A stretch of 64,000 bases of DNA from Arthrobacter sp. Leaf234 (GCF_001422665.1 NZ_LMLU01000001.1:912797-976796); one strand, 5' to 3'; shown: positions 8,069 through 15,820, counted from the first letter of the stretch. Translations and numbers: made by a program. The notes: generated by a model not told the origin, from the letters alone.

Positions 8069-8971
8069 TCACTGCTCCGTCCGCCCCGTCCCGGGCTGCC
8101 GGAGCAGCGCAGCGCCGCGTCGGACGGCCGACCCGACGGCCGTGAGCGCGGTCGAGCCGTGGCGCCACTGCTGCCAGTGCAGAGGGACGTCCAGGTGCCC
8201 GTCGTCGTCGAACGGGAGGAGGTCCCCGCGATCCCTGTGCAGCTCCAGCTCCGACACCAGGCCCCAGCCCATGCCGAGGCGGATGGCCTCCGCGAACTCC
8301 TCGGCTGCGGGGACGTGGTGCCGTGGTGCGTCCGCGGCACTCCGGGTGCGTGGGCGGAGATAGGCGTCCTGCAGGTCGTCCTTCCGGTCGAAGACGATGA
8401 GGGGGGCTTTCCCCAGTGCCTCCGGCGTCGCGCCGTCCGGGAACCAGGCCCTGCGGAAGCTGCGCGTGCTCACCGGGAGGTAGCGCATGATGCCGAGCGG
8501 GTGGGAGGAGCAGCCCTGGACCGGCGCCGCGACCGACGTGATCGCCGCCGCGGCCGCGCCGCTGCGCAGGAAGTCGAGCGAGTGGTCCTGGTCCTCCCGG
8601 AGCATCTCGATCTGGAGCGTCTCCGCGATCGGGGCGAGGGCCGGCAGCACCCAGGTGTGGAGGGAATCGCCGTTGACCACGATCGTGATGCGCTGCCGGC
8701 TCCGCTGGTCCTCCGCGGCGAGCTCGTCCGAGAGGTCGGCGGTGAGCAGTTCGAGCTGCCGCGCGAATCGCACGATCGCCTGTCCGGCGTCGGTGGCCCG
8801 GAGCGGCCGGGCCCGTGTGATGACGGGGCGTCCGACGGCGACCTCCAGGGCACGGATCCGCTGGCTCACCGCCGACGGGGTGATGGAGAGCGTGGCGGCA
8901 GCAGCCTCGAAGCTGCCTCCGCCCACGATCGCGGCGAGCGCCTGCGCCTGTGCAGGGTCGACATGTGTCAT
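8069..8971 (-). CDS. lysG: LysR-type regulator of the LysG/ArgP type
   Basis: A 300-residue LysR-family activator. The N-terminal helix-turn-helix reads GGGSFEAAAATLSITPSAVSQRIRALEVAVGRPVITRARP, closely resembling ArgP/LysG. The C-terminal domain has the two-lobed co-inducer fold (ITIVVNGDSLHTWVLPAL). It is divergent from the LysE-type exporter gene with 68 bp between them, the classic lysG/lysE or argP/argO arrangement in which intracellular lysine or arginine activates the exporter. ATG 8971 is used; a GTG two codons upstream (8977) is equally possible. Confidence 0.88.
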   Translation of the reverse strand: MTHVDPAQAQALAAIVGGGSFEAAAATLSITPSAVSQRIRALEVAVGRPVITRARPLRATDAGQAIVRFARQLELLTADLSDELAAEDQRSRQRITIVVNGDSLHTWVLPALAPIAETLQIEMLREDQDHSLDFLRSGAAAAAITSVAAPVQGCSSHPLGIMRYLPVSTRSFRRAWFPDGATPEALGKAPLIVFDRKDDLQDAYLRPRTRSAADAPRHHVPAAEEFAEAIRLGMGWGLVSELELHRDRGDLLPFDDDGHLDVPLHWQQWRHGSTALTAVGSAVRRGAALLRQPGTGRTEQ

Positions 8972-9027
8972 GAGCACTTCTTACCATGCTGAAGAAGCTT
9001 TAGCTGGTCTTACCCGCTCCGCACTCC

Positions 9028-9042
9028 TAGGTTGATCAGGTG
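9028..9042 (+). promoter_or_regulatory. Leaderless promoter and start of the exporter gene
   Basis: TAGGTT at 9028-9033 is followed by six bases and then GTG at 9040, giving the leaderless geometry. The divergent lysG promoter must overlap this 68-bp gap, so a LysG site probably lies in the AT-richer part around 8972-9015 (it includes AAGAAGCTTTAGC). The exact operator is not resolved by eye. Confidence 0.5.
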
Positions 9043-9645
9043 ATCACCACCGCCGCCACCGGCTTCGCTGCCGGCCTGACCCTCATCGTCGCCATCGGGT
9101 CGCAGAACGCCTTCGTGCTGCGCCAGGGCCTCCGACGCTCCCACGTGGTCCTCGTCGTTGCGGTCTGTGCCCTGTCGGATCTCCTGTTGATCGGGCTCGG
9201 CGTCGGCGGCCTCGGCGCCCTGATCGAGGGGGCGCCGGTGCTGCTGGAGGTGATTCGCTGGGCGGGCGCGGCCTTCCTCACTGGCTATGCCGTCCTTGCC
9301 GCACGCAGGGCAGTCCGGGGCGGGACCCTCGACACTGCCGGGGGTGCCGCGACGACGTCCTGGCGCGCCGCGCTCGGCACCTGCCTCGCCCTGACCTGGC
9401 TCAATCCCCATGTGTACCTCGACACCGTGTTGCTGCTCGGCTCCCTGGCGGGGACGCACGGCCCCACCGGCAGGTGGTGGTTCGCGGCCGGCGCGGGCCT
9501 GGGCAGCATCGTCTGGTTCACCGCCCTCGGCGCGGGAGCACGCTTCCTCGCCCCGCTGTTCGCGCGCCCGGTGGCGTGGCGCGTCCTCGACGCGCTGATC
9601 GCCGTCGTCATGCTGGTCCTCGCCGTGCTCCTCGTGGTCCGGTAG
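9040..9645 (+). CDS. lysE: LysE/ArgO-type basic amino-acid exporter
   Basis: A 201-residue membrane protein with about six hydrophobic segments. The N-terminal signature TLIVAIGSQNAFVLRQGLRR and the central CLALTWLNPHVYLDTVLLLG are the hallmarks of the LysE/ArgO subfamily and match better than the LysE-family gene at 1476-2093. The family exports lysine and arginine to prevent toxic accumulation when peptides are degraded. GTG 9040 is placed by the leaderless promoter just upstream. Control by the divergent LysG-type regulator is expected from the arrangement. Confidence 0.92.
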   Translation: MITTAATGFAAGLTLIVAIGSQNAFVLRQGLRRSHVVLVVAVCALSDLLLIGLGVGGLGALIEGAPVLLEVIRWAGAAFLTGYAVLAARRAVRGGTLDTAGGAATTSWRAALGTCLALTWLNPHVYLDTVLLLGSLAGTHGPTGRWWFAAGAGLGSIVWFTALGAGARFLAPLFARPVAWRVLDALIAVVMLVLAVLLVVR

Positions 9646-9657
9646 GACGGCGGACGG

Positions 9658-10617
9658 TCAGGCAGGCCGTCGTCGCGGTACGCGACGCGCCTGGGTCCGC
9701 CGGTCCCACAGCCACAGCACGACGACGACGGCGGCACCGACCACGAACACGGCGAGGGGAGCCGCCCACGCCTCGGGATCCGGGGCGAGGAGGGCCGCCC
9801 CGTCCTGCCACGGCCACAGGGCACGCGCGGAGCCCAGGATCAGGCCGGTGGCTATGAGCAGGGTTGCGCGCCTCCTCGCCCGCAGGAGATAGGCCAGGCC
9901 ACGCACCACTGTCGCGAGCCCGAGGACCGCACCGCCGGCGAAGAGTGCGAGGTAGCCGAGGTCGCGGGTACTCGCGGCCTCGAGGGTCGGCTCGTACAGG
10001 CCGATCGTGAGCAGGATGAAGGAGCCCGAGAGACCGGGCAGCACCAGTGCACAGACCGCGGCGGCACCACTGAGGACGAGCACCCACCCCTGCGGCTCGC
10101 CCACCTGCAGGGTCGGCAGCCCCAGTCCCAGGAAGACGCCGACAGCGACGACCACCACCACGAACACGGCCAGAGCCCACTGTGCCGGCCGAGGCGGGAG
10201 CAGCCGCGTGACCATGGACAGCGGGACCAGCAGGCTCGCGAGCACCATGCCGAGGAAGAGGGCACGGGCGATCACGGGTTGCGTGTCGACGAAGGCGTGC
10301 AGCGGTCCGGCCAGCGTGAAGAGCGCCACAGCCATGCCGACGACCAGGGGCAGCACGAGCCGCCATTCGACGGCGCGGAGATGCGTGCGCGACGCCGCCC
10401 GGCCGTTCCCGCCGAGGAGCGCGGTCACGGCGTGGACGGCATGGTCGGCCGAGGCGATGAGGCGGTCGTAGATACCGAGGACGAGGGCCATGGTGCCTCC
10501 CGAGACCCCCGGCACCAGCTCCACCAGGCCGATCAGGGCGCCCTGCAGGAAGCTGGGCAGGGCGCGCAGCGAGGGGTTCGGAGGTACAGGGCCGCTGGGT
10601 GTCGGGTGCAAAGCCAT
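9658..10617 (-). CDS. DUF368 family membrane protein, probable undecaprenyl-phosphate translocase
   Basis: A 319-residue polytopic membrane protein. The DUF368 signature GALIGLVELVPGVSGGTMALVLGIYDRLI lies at about residues 25-53, and a second conserved block LPGLSGSFILLTIGLYEPTLEA lies in the C-terminal half, as in the inverted-repeat fold of this family. DUF368 proteins (PopT) have been described as recycling the undecaprenyl-phosphate lipid carrier across the membrane. ATG 10617 follows TACGGT (reverse strand, 10625-10630) plus seven bases, a leaderless layout. It is divergent from an LCP-family enzyme that uses the same lipid carrier, so shared control is plausible. Confidence 0.85.
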   Translation of the reverse strand: MALHPTPSGPVPPNPSLRALPSFLQGALIGLVELVPGVSGGTMALVLGIYDRLIASADHAVHAVTALLGGNGRAASRTHLRAVEWRLVLPLVVGMAVALFTLAGPLHAFVDTQPVIARALFLGMVLASLLVPLSMVTRLLPPRPAQWALAVFVVVVVAVGVFLGLGLPTLQVGEPQGWVLVLSGAAAVCALVLPGLSGSFILLTIGLYEPTLEAASTRDLGYLALFAGGAVLGLATVVRGLAYLLRARRRATLLIATGLILGSARALWPWQDGAALLAPDPEAWAAPLAVFVVGAAVVVVLWLWDRRTQARRVPRRRPA

Positions 10618-10799
10618 TCTCCTCACCGTACGGCGGCGGCATCCGCCGATCCACCTGGGACCGGGTGCGGCGACCGCGTGTGAGGCACCACGCATCGGCG
10701 TCCCGCGTCCCACGGAACACCCAGACGCTGCTGCTACCGTGTCAGCTTCCCCTGCTCCCCCCGGCTCGCCTCGTGCTGCCCGGACCCGAAGGAACCCGT

Positions 10800-12428
10800 G
10801 TGACGCACCTGCCCGACCAGCCCCAGCCGGCGGACCGACCCGTCCGACGCCCCGATCCCGGCGAGGGGCTCCTCGTGCCGGGCAGGGCCGAGCACCAGGA
10901 CGAGAGCCGGCCCGAGCACCGCGCCGGTCACCGCTCCGGCCGTGGCCTCGACGACGTGGACGGTGGGCGGCCCCGGTGGCAGCGTCCCGTGGCGGTGGCC
11001 GTGATCGCTCTCGTCACGGCCGTCGTCGTGTTCGGCGGGTACTGGGCGGTACGACTCGCGACCAACGTCGACAGTCTCGACCTCAGCGCCAACGGGACGT
11101 CGGGGTCCGGGGTGGACGACCGCACCGACCGGCTGCAGATCCTGGTCCTGGGTTCGGACACCCGGAGCGGATCGAATGCGGCCTACGGCGCCGAGGACGA
11201 TTCCTCGGGCTACGGGCAGGCGGACGTCATGATGCTGCTCGACATCTCCGCGGACAACCAGCACGTCAACGTCCTCAGCTTCCCGCGCGACCTCCTCGTG
11301 GACATCCCCGCCTGCACGGACGGGCAGGGCGGCGGCTCGTTCGACGGCAGGTCCGGCGAGATGATCAACAGCGCCATGCGGGACGCCGGTCCGGGGTGTG
11401 CGGTGGACACCGTCAACGAGGTCACGGGGCTCGAGGTGGACCACTTCATGCTGGCTGATTTCGCCGCGGTCACCGAGCTCTCCGACGCCGTCGGGGGAGT
11501 GGACGTCTGTGTCACCCAAGCGATCGACGAGCCGAAGTCCGGCCTGAAGCTGCCGGCCGGGACCTCGAGCGTCCAGGGCGAGCAGGCCCTGGCATTCCTG
11601 CGGGCCCGCGCGGCGTTCGGTGACGGCGGTGACCTCGGCCGGATCCAGGCGCAGCAGGCCTTCCTCGGTTCGCTCACCCGGAAGATCAAGGATGAGGGGA
11701 CTCTCGGGAACCCGCAGCGACTGCTCGGGATCGCCGACGCCCTGACCAGCAACCTCACCGTGGACAGGGGACTGGCCACCGTTCCCGCCATGGTCACCAT
11801 CGGGAACCGGTTGAAGGACATCGACCCGGCGAAGGTCGCGTTCATCGCCGTCCCGACGGTGCCCGCAGCCGATCCGAACCGCCTGGTGCTGGACGAACCC
11901 CTCGCGTCCGAACTCTTCGCCGCACTCCGGTCCAGTGCCGATCTGACGACGCCCGCGGCGGACGTTCCCGCGGAAGGTGTTCCCGCTGAAGGTGTTCCCG
12001 CGGAGGGTGATCCCGCGGCCGGGAGCACCGACCCGACCGCGAGTCCCGACACCGGTCCGCAGCCCGAAGCCTCCTCGGTCCCCGTGGTCGTCGCGGACGG
12101 GACGGGCGGCGCAGGCGTCGTCGCGTCACTCGTCCCGGCGCTGACGGGGGCCGGCTACGCCGGGGCCGGGAGCATGCCCGCCCCCGCGACGCCCCTTACC
12201 GGCATCTACTACGGCGAGGGCCTCGAGGAGGAGGCACGGGCCATCGCCGCCCTGCTCGGGCTGCCGGCGTCGATCGCCGCTCCAGATCCCTCGGTCTACG
12301 GTGTGCAGGTGTATGTCGGCGCGGACGCCGCAGGTGGGCTCGACCAGATCGCCGGTCCCGACGTCTCGGGTGCCATCAACCAGACCGCCGATGAGGTGTC
12401 CTGCCAGGACACCAACCCGTTCGGCTGA
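10800..12428 (+). CDS. LytR-CpsA-Psr (LCP) family cell-envelope transferase with LytR_C domain
   Basis: A 542-residue protein: a charged cytoplasmic N-terminus of about 60 residues, one membrane helix (VAVAVIALVTAVVVFGGYWAV), an extracellular LCP domain and a C-terminal LytR_C-like domain. LCP hallmarks include QILVLGSDTRS, ADVMMLLDISADNQHVNVLSFPRDLLVDIP and LAFLRAR with following acidic/arginine residues. LCP enzymes move polymers from undecaprenyl pyrophosphate onto peptidoglycan or arabinogalactan. The linker between the domains holds a short repeat (VPAEG units). GTG 10800 was chosen because GAAGGA stands seven bases upstream; the longer frame crosses the divergent DUF368 promoter. Confidence 0.88.
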   Translation: MTHLPDQPQPADRPVRRPDPGEGLLVPGRAEHQDESRPEHRAGHRSGRGLDDVDGGRPRWQRPVAVAVIALVTAVVVFGGYWAVRLATNVDSLDLSANGTSGSGVDDRTDRLQILVLGSDTRSGSNAAYGAEDDSSGYGQADVMMLLDISADNQHVNVLSFPRDLLVDIPACTDGQGGGSFDGRSGEMINSAMRDAGPGCAVDTVNEVTGLEVDHFMLADFAAVTELSDAVGGVDVCVTQAIDEPKSGLKLPAGTSSVQGEQALAFLRARAAFGDGGDLGRIQAQQAFLGSLTRKIKDEGTLGNPQRLLGIADALTSNLTVDRGLATVPAMVTIGNRLKDIDPAKVAFIAVPTVPAADPNRLVLDEPLASELFAALRSSADLTTPAADVPAEGVPAEGVPAEGDPAAGSTDPTASPDTGPQPEASSVPVVVADGTGGAGVVASLVPALTGAGYAGAGSMPAPATPLTGIYYGEGLEEEARAIAALLGLPASIAAPDPSVYGVQVYVGADAAGGLDQIAGPDVSGAINQTADEVSCQDTNPFG

Positions 12429-12480
12429 CCCCGGGACGGCGGGGCGTCGCAGGCGTCTTCCCGCCCGCCGTCGTCCGTCA

Positions 12481-12529
12481 TGATCCGGTCAGAGCACGAC
12501 GACGATGATCCGGTCAGAGCACGACGACG
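12481..12529. repeat. Exact 25-bp tandem duplication covering the anti-sigma stop codon
   Basis: Bases 12481-12505 and 12506-12529 are two adjacent copies of a 25-bp unit that begins TGATCCGGTCAGAGCACG; only the last base of copy 2 differs. Copy 2 holds the last codons (VVVL) and stop of the anti-sigma gene. Copy 1 lies beyond the stop and repeats those codons and another stop in the same phase-shifted context. Recent replication slippage is the simplest cause; an assembly artefact cannot be excluded. Confidence 0.9.
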
Positions 12530-13251
12530 TCGGACACCGCGACCACGGCGCCCCCACCGTCGCGGATCTGGAGCTGGGACACGTCCTCGCGCAGCACCGC
12601 GGCGTTCATCCTGCAGGTGACCGTGCGGTCCGCCCCGAGGAAGGTGCCGGAGAGGTACTCCTCGCCGTCCTCACCCACCAGCACCACCTCGAACTCCTCC
12701 CCGACGGCGAGCCCGTCCAGTTCGAGCACCGTCTCCGTGCCCCAGGTGTGTGCCACGAGGGCGGCGTCGACGGTGGTTCCTGCAGGCTGCTCCGAGAAGG
12801 CGACGTCCTCCATTGCGCCGAGCGTCCCGGGCGGGCCGTCCGGGGGAGCCTGCAGGGCTCCCGTCAGGGCCTGTCCCCCGAGCGCACCGGCCACCACGAG
12901 CCCGGCCGCGGCGAGCGAGAACTGCAACCGACGCGGGCGGGTCCCGGACGTGGGCCTCCTGCTGCCGGTGCGCCGGGAGCGGGACGGAGCGGTGTCCACG
13001 GCGGGATCGACGGGATCCGCATCCGTGGCCAGGGAGACGCGCTCGGCGAGGCCGGGCGGTAACGGCGCTTCCTCCCACGCCAGGTCCGCGCGGCCCAGCC
13101 GCCGCGTGAGGTCCCTGAGCTCCTGCAGCTCTTCCGCCAGGGTCGGGTCCGCGGCGCAGGCGAGGTCGAAGTCGCGCTGCTCGTCGCCGTGGAGATCACC
13201 GGTGAGGGCAGCCGCGAGCAGTGCCTCCCGGCGTGCATGCTGATCGCTCAT
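12514..13251 (-). CDS. RskA-like anti-sigma factor (membrane)
   Basis: A 245-residue single-pass membrane protein. The N-terminal about 80 residues (GDEQRDFDLACAADPTLAEELQEL) resemble the cytoplasmic sigma-binding domain of RskA-type anti-sigma factors, without a complete HxxxCxxC zinc motif. A membrane helix follows (FSLAAAGLVVAGALGGQAL, about residues 109-127). The outer domain (PAGTTVDAALVAHTWGTETVLELDGL) is the RskA C-terminal beta-rich domain. The start overlaps the end of the sigma gene by 4 bp, so the two are co-translated. It should hold the ECF sigma factor at the membrane until proteolysis releases it. Confidence 0.85.
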   Translation of the reverse strand: MSDQHARREALLAAALTGDLHGDEQRDFDLACAADPTLAEELQELRDLTRRLGRADLAWEEAPLPPGLAERVSLATDADPVDPAVDTAPSRSRRTGSRRPTSGTRPRRLQFSLAAAGLVVAGALGGQALTGALQAPPDGPPGTLGAMEDVAFSEQPAGTTVDAALVAHTWGTETVLELDGLAVGEEFEVVLVGEDGEEYLSGTFLGADRTVTCRMNAAVLREDVSQLQIRDGGGAVVAVSDVVVL

Positions 13252-13793
13252 TGCTCCTCCTCCTCGCGCAGTGCTTCCCTCAGCGCTCTCAGTCCGTAGA
13301 ACATCCGTGTGCGCAGCGTCGCCGCGGGGACGCCCGTGTGCCTCTCGAGCTGGAGGTAGGTCATCCCCTGCAGCTGGACCGCGACGATCACCTCGCGGTG
13401 TTCCCTGCTCAACCGCGCCAGCCCGCCGTACAGCACGATCCGGTCATCGGCCGGTCCCGTCTCCGAGACCACGGTGGCGGACGCCTGCAGGTGGTCGTCG
13501 GTGACCGGAGTGGGCCGTCTCTGCCGGGCACGCAGCTGGTCGATCACCACGTTCCGGGCTATCGCGAACAGCCAGGTCCGCTCCGACCCGCGGTCGGGCC
13601 GGTAGCTGGCCCGTGCCCGCCAGGCCCGGACGAAGGTCTCCTGCACGCATTCCTCGGCCATGCCGCCGTCGCGCGTGCTGTTGTACGCGAAGGCGTAGAG
13701 GCCACGGCCGTGCTCGTCGAAGGCCTCCCGCACGTCGAACGTGCCGGCGTCGTCCCTGATTGAAACCGCCCTCCGAGCCGTCGTCCCGAGCAT
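13248..13793 (-). CDS. ECF sigma factor (SigK/SigL type)
   Basis: A 181-residue ECF sigma factor. Region 2 spans LYAFAYNSTRDGGMAEECVQETFVRAWRARASYRP and ERTWLFAIARNVVIDQLRAR; region 4 spans LSREHREVIVAVQLQGMTYLQLERHTGVPAATLRTRMFYGLRAL with its helix-turn-helix. It pairs with the overlapping RskA-like anti-sigma gene, the standard actinobacterial SigK-RskA arrangement. It is divergent from a CHRD-domain secreted protein gene, a likely target. Upstream lies an inverted repeat that could belong to its own promoter. Confidence 0.9.
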   Translation of the reverse strand: MLGTTARRAVSIRDDAGTFDVREAFDEHGRGLYAFAYNSTRDGGMAEECVQETFVRAWRARASYRPDRGSERTWLFAIARNVVIDQLRARQRRPTPVTDDHLQASATVVSETGPADDRIVLYGGLARLSREHREVIVAVQLQGMTYLQLERHTGVPAATLRTRMFYGLRALREALREEEEQ

Positions 13794-13843
13794 CGTGTCC
13801 GCCTGTCCGCAGGTGTGGGTGCGAAGGGGATACAGCCGGGGGT

Positions 13844-13858
13844 GGTGAAACGTTCACC
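13844..13858. promoter_or_regulatory. Inverted repeat GGTGAA-ACG-TTCACC upstream of the ECF sigma gene
   Basis: A perfect 6-3-6 inverted repeat in the 194-bp gap between the sigma gene and the CHRD gene, 51 bp upstream of the sigma start. Its symmetry suggests a dimeric repressor; read on the reverse strand it contains GAACGTTT, which could instead be part of an ECF -35 element. Function is inferred from position only. Confidence 0.4.
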
Positions 13859-13987
13859 GGTTCGTCCGCGACGTCCGACCACTCCGCGACGACGGCGGTC
13901 CGTCCGCGGCGATGAACGCCCGGACGCAAGCGCGAGTATACCTTCGCAGGCGCACCGACCCGCGGCGCGCACATCGGAAGGGACACC

Positions 13988-14704
13988 ATGCAGAGGACCA
14001 CGAAGAGAAGGATCGCCGGGCTGTCGGGCATCGTCGGGACAGCGGCGCTCGTGACGGTGATGGGCGCTGCGCCCGCGTCCGCGGAGACGGCCGTCGACCG
14101 GCCGGACTCCTTCACCAGTGCCTACACGGTCGCGGCGCTCCCGGGCAACGTGATCGGCCCGGACGGCGCACCCGCCCCGGGTGAGCCCGGTGCCACCGGC
14201 ACGTTCAACTTCATGATCAACTCGGACCTCGAGATCATCTGCTACGACATCACGCTCGACGGCGTCACGCCGCCGTTCCAGAGCATGGCGAAGACCTCGA
14301 CCCACATCCACCAGACCGCGGCGGGGAAGAACGGCCCGCCCCGCATCGCCTTCCCGAATCCTGGGGGCGAGGGGACCCTGACGGGTTCGGGCTGCCTCCA
14401 GGGCCCCTTCACCACGGGACTGACGGGTGACGACGGCGTGGACACGGGCGAGGGCTTCTCCCTCAAGCAGCTCGAGGCCGACCCCGCCGGCTTCTCGGCC
14501 GACACGCACACGTCCGGCTTCGTGCCGGGTGCTGTCCGGGGCCAGCTGACGGCCCTGCCGATGGGCGGTGTGGACACGGGCGTCGCGTCGGCGCCGGCCT
14601 CCTCGCCGGAGTCGACCGCGCCCCTGGCCCTCGGCGCGCTGGCGCTGGTGGGAGCAGGCATCGGCGGTGCGGTGCTGGTCCGCCGTCGCGCCGGCGTCGC
14701 GTAG
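13988..14704 (+). CDS. Secreted CHRD-domain protein with C-terminal membrane anchor
   Basis: A 238-residue exported protein. It has a signal peptide (MQRTTKRR, hydrophobic core, ASAETA cleavage region near residue 30), a CHRD domain of about 140 residues (FMINSDLEIICYDITLDGV, HIHQTAAGKNGPP, and the terminal VRGQLTA) and a C-terminal hydrophobic segment ending RRRAGVA. A motif PMGGVDTG lies before that segment and could be a sortase-like site, but it is not a canonical LPxTG. CHRD domains occur in chordin and in many bacterial surface proteins of unknown role. It is divergent from the ECF sigma factor and may belong to its regulon. Confidence 0.85.
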   Translation: MQRTTKRRIAGLSGIVGTAALVTVMGAAPASAETAVDRPDSFTSAYTVAALPGNVIGPDGAPAPGEPGATGTFNFMINSDLEIICYDITLDGVTPPFQSMAKTSTHIHQTAAGKNGPPRIAFPNPGGEGTLTGSGCLQGPFTTGLTGDDGVDTGEGFSLKQLEADPAGFSADTHTSGFVPGAVRGQLTALPMGGVDTGVASAPASSPESTAPLALGALALVGAGIGGAVLVRRRAGVA

Positions 14705-14729
14705 GGAGGACGAGGAGGGAGGACGAGGA

Positions 14730-14765
14730 GGGAGCCGGTCCCGACCTCCGTCGGGTCCGGCTCCC
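14730..14765 (+). terminator. Stem-loop terminator after the CHRD gene
   Basis: GGGAGCCGG (14730-14738) pairs with CCGGCTCCC (14757-14765), and an inner stem CCCGAC/GTCGGG with loop CTCC extends it; a single T-T mismatch separates the two parts. It begins 26 bp after the CHRD stop, just after a 13-bp tandem repeat (14704-14729). There is no T-tract, as is usual for high-GC actinobacterial terminators. Confidence 0.7.
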
Positions 14766-14835
14766 GCCGTCGTCGGCGGTGCAGGGGCGCGGGAAGGTCC
14801 GCCGCGTCGCTGACGCGCGGGACCGCGCCCCGGCG

Positions 14836-15057
14836 TCACTCCGCGTTGGCGCGCGCTTCGATCCAGTCGGTCGCCGCATCCGAGAGGAAGACGCCGTCGG
14901 GGCCGCGCTCACCTATCCACCAGGGGGCGGCGGCGATCAGGCCGCCCACGCGGCTGATGTCCGCGGCCACCTCGGGGGAGAGCGCCTCGCCGTTGTGATC
15001 GCCCAGCCACTGCCGCGTCTCCGGCAGGACGGCTGCCCACCACTCGTCGAGTTCCAT
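14836..15057 (-). CDS. Small conserved-looking hypothetical protein (73 aa)
   Basis: A 73-residue acidic, tryptophan-rich protein (MELDEWWAAVLPETRQWLG..., PWWIGERGPDGVFLSDAATDWIEARANAE). It has no membrane segment or signal peptide and I recognise no domain. The reading frame shows strong third-position G/C and a sensible protein composition. ATG 15057 is preceded by CATACT plus six bases, a leaderless-like layout; a GTG at 15078 would add seven residues. It stands alone, convergent with the CHRD gene. Function unknown. Confidence 0.6.
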   Translation of the reverse strand: MELDEWWAAVLPETRQWLGDHNGEALSPEVAADISRVGGLIAAAPWWIGERGPDGVFLSDAATDWIEARANAE

Positions 15058-15185
15058 GACCGCAGTATGCCCCGGCACCGCGGGCTGCGGCTAGGGGAGC
15101 GGGCCGCGCCGCGGATGTCCGGCGAGCACGGAAGCGGACCAGGGCCGGGGCTGCCGGACGGAACGACGGGAAGAGGACTCCCGGC

Positions 15186-15239
15186 GCCGGACCGTGCGCC
15201 GTCCTGCAGGGAGCCGGACCGTGCGCAGCCCTGCAGGGG
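15186..15239. repeat. 27-bp imperfect tandem repeat, two copies
   Basis: Copies at 15186-15212 and 15213-15239 both begin GCCGGACCGTGCGC and end CCTGCAGGG, with three mismatches. They lie upstream of the ArsC-like gene promoter, next to the 12-bp repeat. Confidence 0.8.
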
Positions 15240-15244
15240 AGAGC

Positions 15245-15280
15245 GTCGACGGTGCAGTCGACGGTGCAGTCGACGGTGCA
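15245..15280. repeat. 12-bp unit GTCGACGGTGCA repeated three times
   Basis: Three exact copies end one base before a TAGGCT -10-like box (15281-15286). Because each unit is 12 bp, a change in copy number would shift upstream elements by about one helical turn relative to the promoter. Each unit contains a SalI-type GTCGAC palindrome. Confidence 0.85.
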
Positions 15281-15385
15281 TAGGCTGGGTCCGGGAAGCC
15301 GAGCCCCGCGTCATGCACGGCCCGTCCCGCCTCCTGATCCCCGGCCTCCGATCCGCGACCCCTGATCCCGACCTCCAGAGCAGAA

Positions 15386-15820
15386 GTGAGTACCCCGATG
15401 AGCTTCAAGGCAGCCACGCCCTCGGTCCTGTTCGTGTGCGTCAAGAACGGGGGCAAGTCACAGATGGCGGCCGGCCTCATGGACAGGGTGGCCGGGGGTG
15501 CCGTCGCCAGCGCCTCCGCCGGGTCGAAGCCCGGGTCTGCCGTCAACGGCCTCTCCGCGGAGGTCCTGGCCGAGCTGGGGATCGACATCAGCCGGAACAT
15601 GCCCCGGCGGATCACCCGCGAGGACCAGGAGCGGGCGGACCTCGTCGTCGTCCTGGGTGCCGAGGCGCAGGTCGACGAGGTCGACGGCACGCTCTACGAG
15701 CGATGGGAGACGGACGAGCCCGGTGAACGCGGTATCGAGGGGATCGAGCGCATGCGCCTGGTCCGGGACGACATCCTCGAACGCGTCACCGCCCTGCACG
15801 CCGCCCTCACCCGCCGGTAG
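15386..15820 (+). CDS. Arsenate-mycothiol-transferase-like / LMW phosphatase-fold protein
   Basis: A 144-residue protein with the LMW-PTP/ArsC fold. The loop is CVKNGGKSQMA: the nucleophilic Cys is present, but the CX5R arginine is lysine. NGGKSQMA loops occur, from memory, in the corynebacterial arsenate-mycothiol transferases ArsC1/ArsC2, which join arsenate to mycothiol. The rest (DLVVVLGAEAQVDEVDG, ETDEPGERGIEGIERMRLVRDDI) matches that family, including the acidic region replacing the usual DP acid loop. GTG 15386 and ATG 15398 are both possible; GAAGTGAG favours 15398. No arsR or ars pump lies nearby, so arsenate may not be its only substrate. Confidence 0.75.
   Translation: MSTPMSFKAATPSVLFVCVKNGGKSQMAAGLMDRVAGGAVASASAGSKPGSAVNGLSAEVLAELGIDISRNMPRRITREDQERADLVVVLGAEAQVDEVDGTLYERWETDEPGERGIEGIERMRLVRDDILERVTALHAALTRR

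Larger units (their letters stand above)
15058..15385. other. 328-bp gene-free stretch with two sets of tandem repeats
   Basis: No credible coding frame is seen here. It holds the divergent promoters of the small hypothetical gene and the ArsC-like gene, an imperfect 27-bp tandem repeat (15186-15239), a 12-bp unit repeated three times (15245-15280), and directly after that TAGGCT (15281-15286), a likely -10 box for the ArsC-like gene. Confidence 0.6.

Noticed and set aside
12429-12513. A separate small gene in the duplicated segment
   Set aside because: The second repeat copy only repeats the last codons of the anti-sigma gene and has no start codon or ribosome site.
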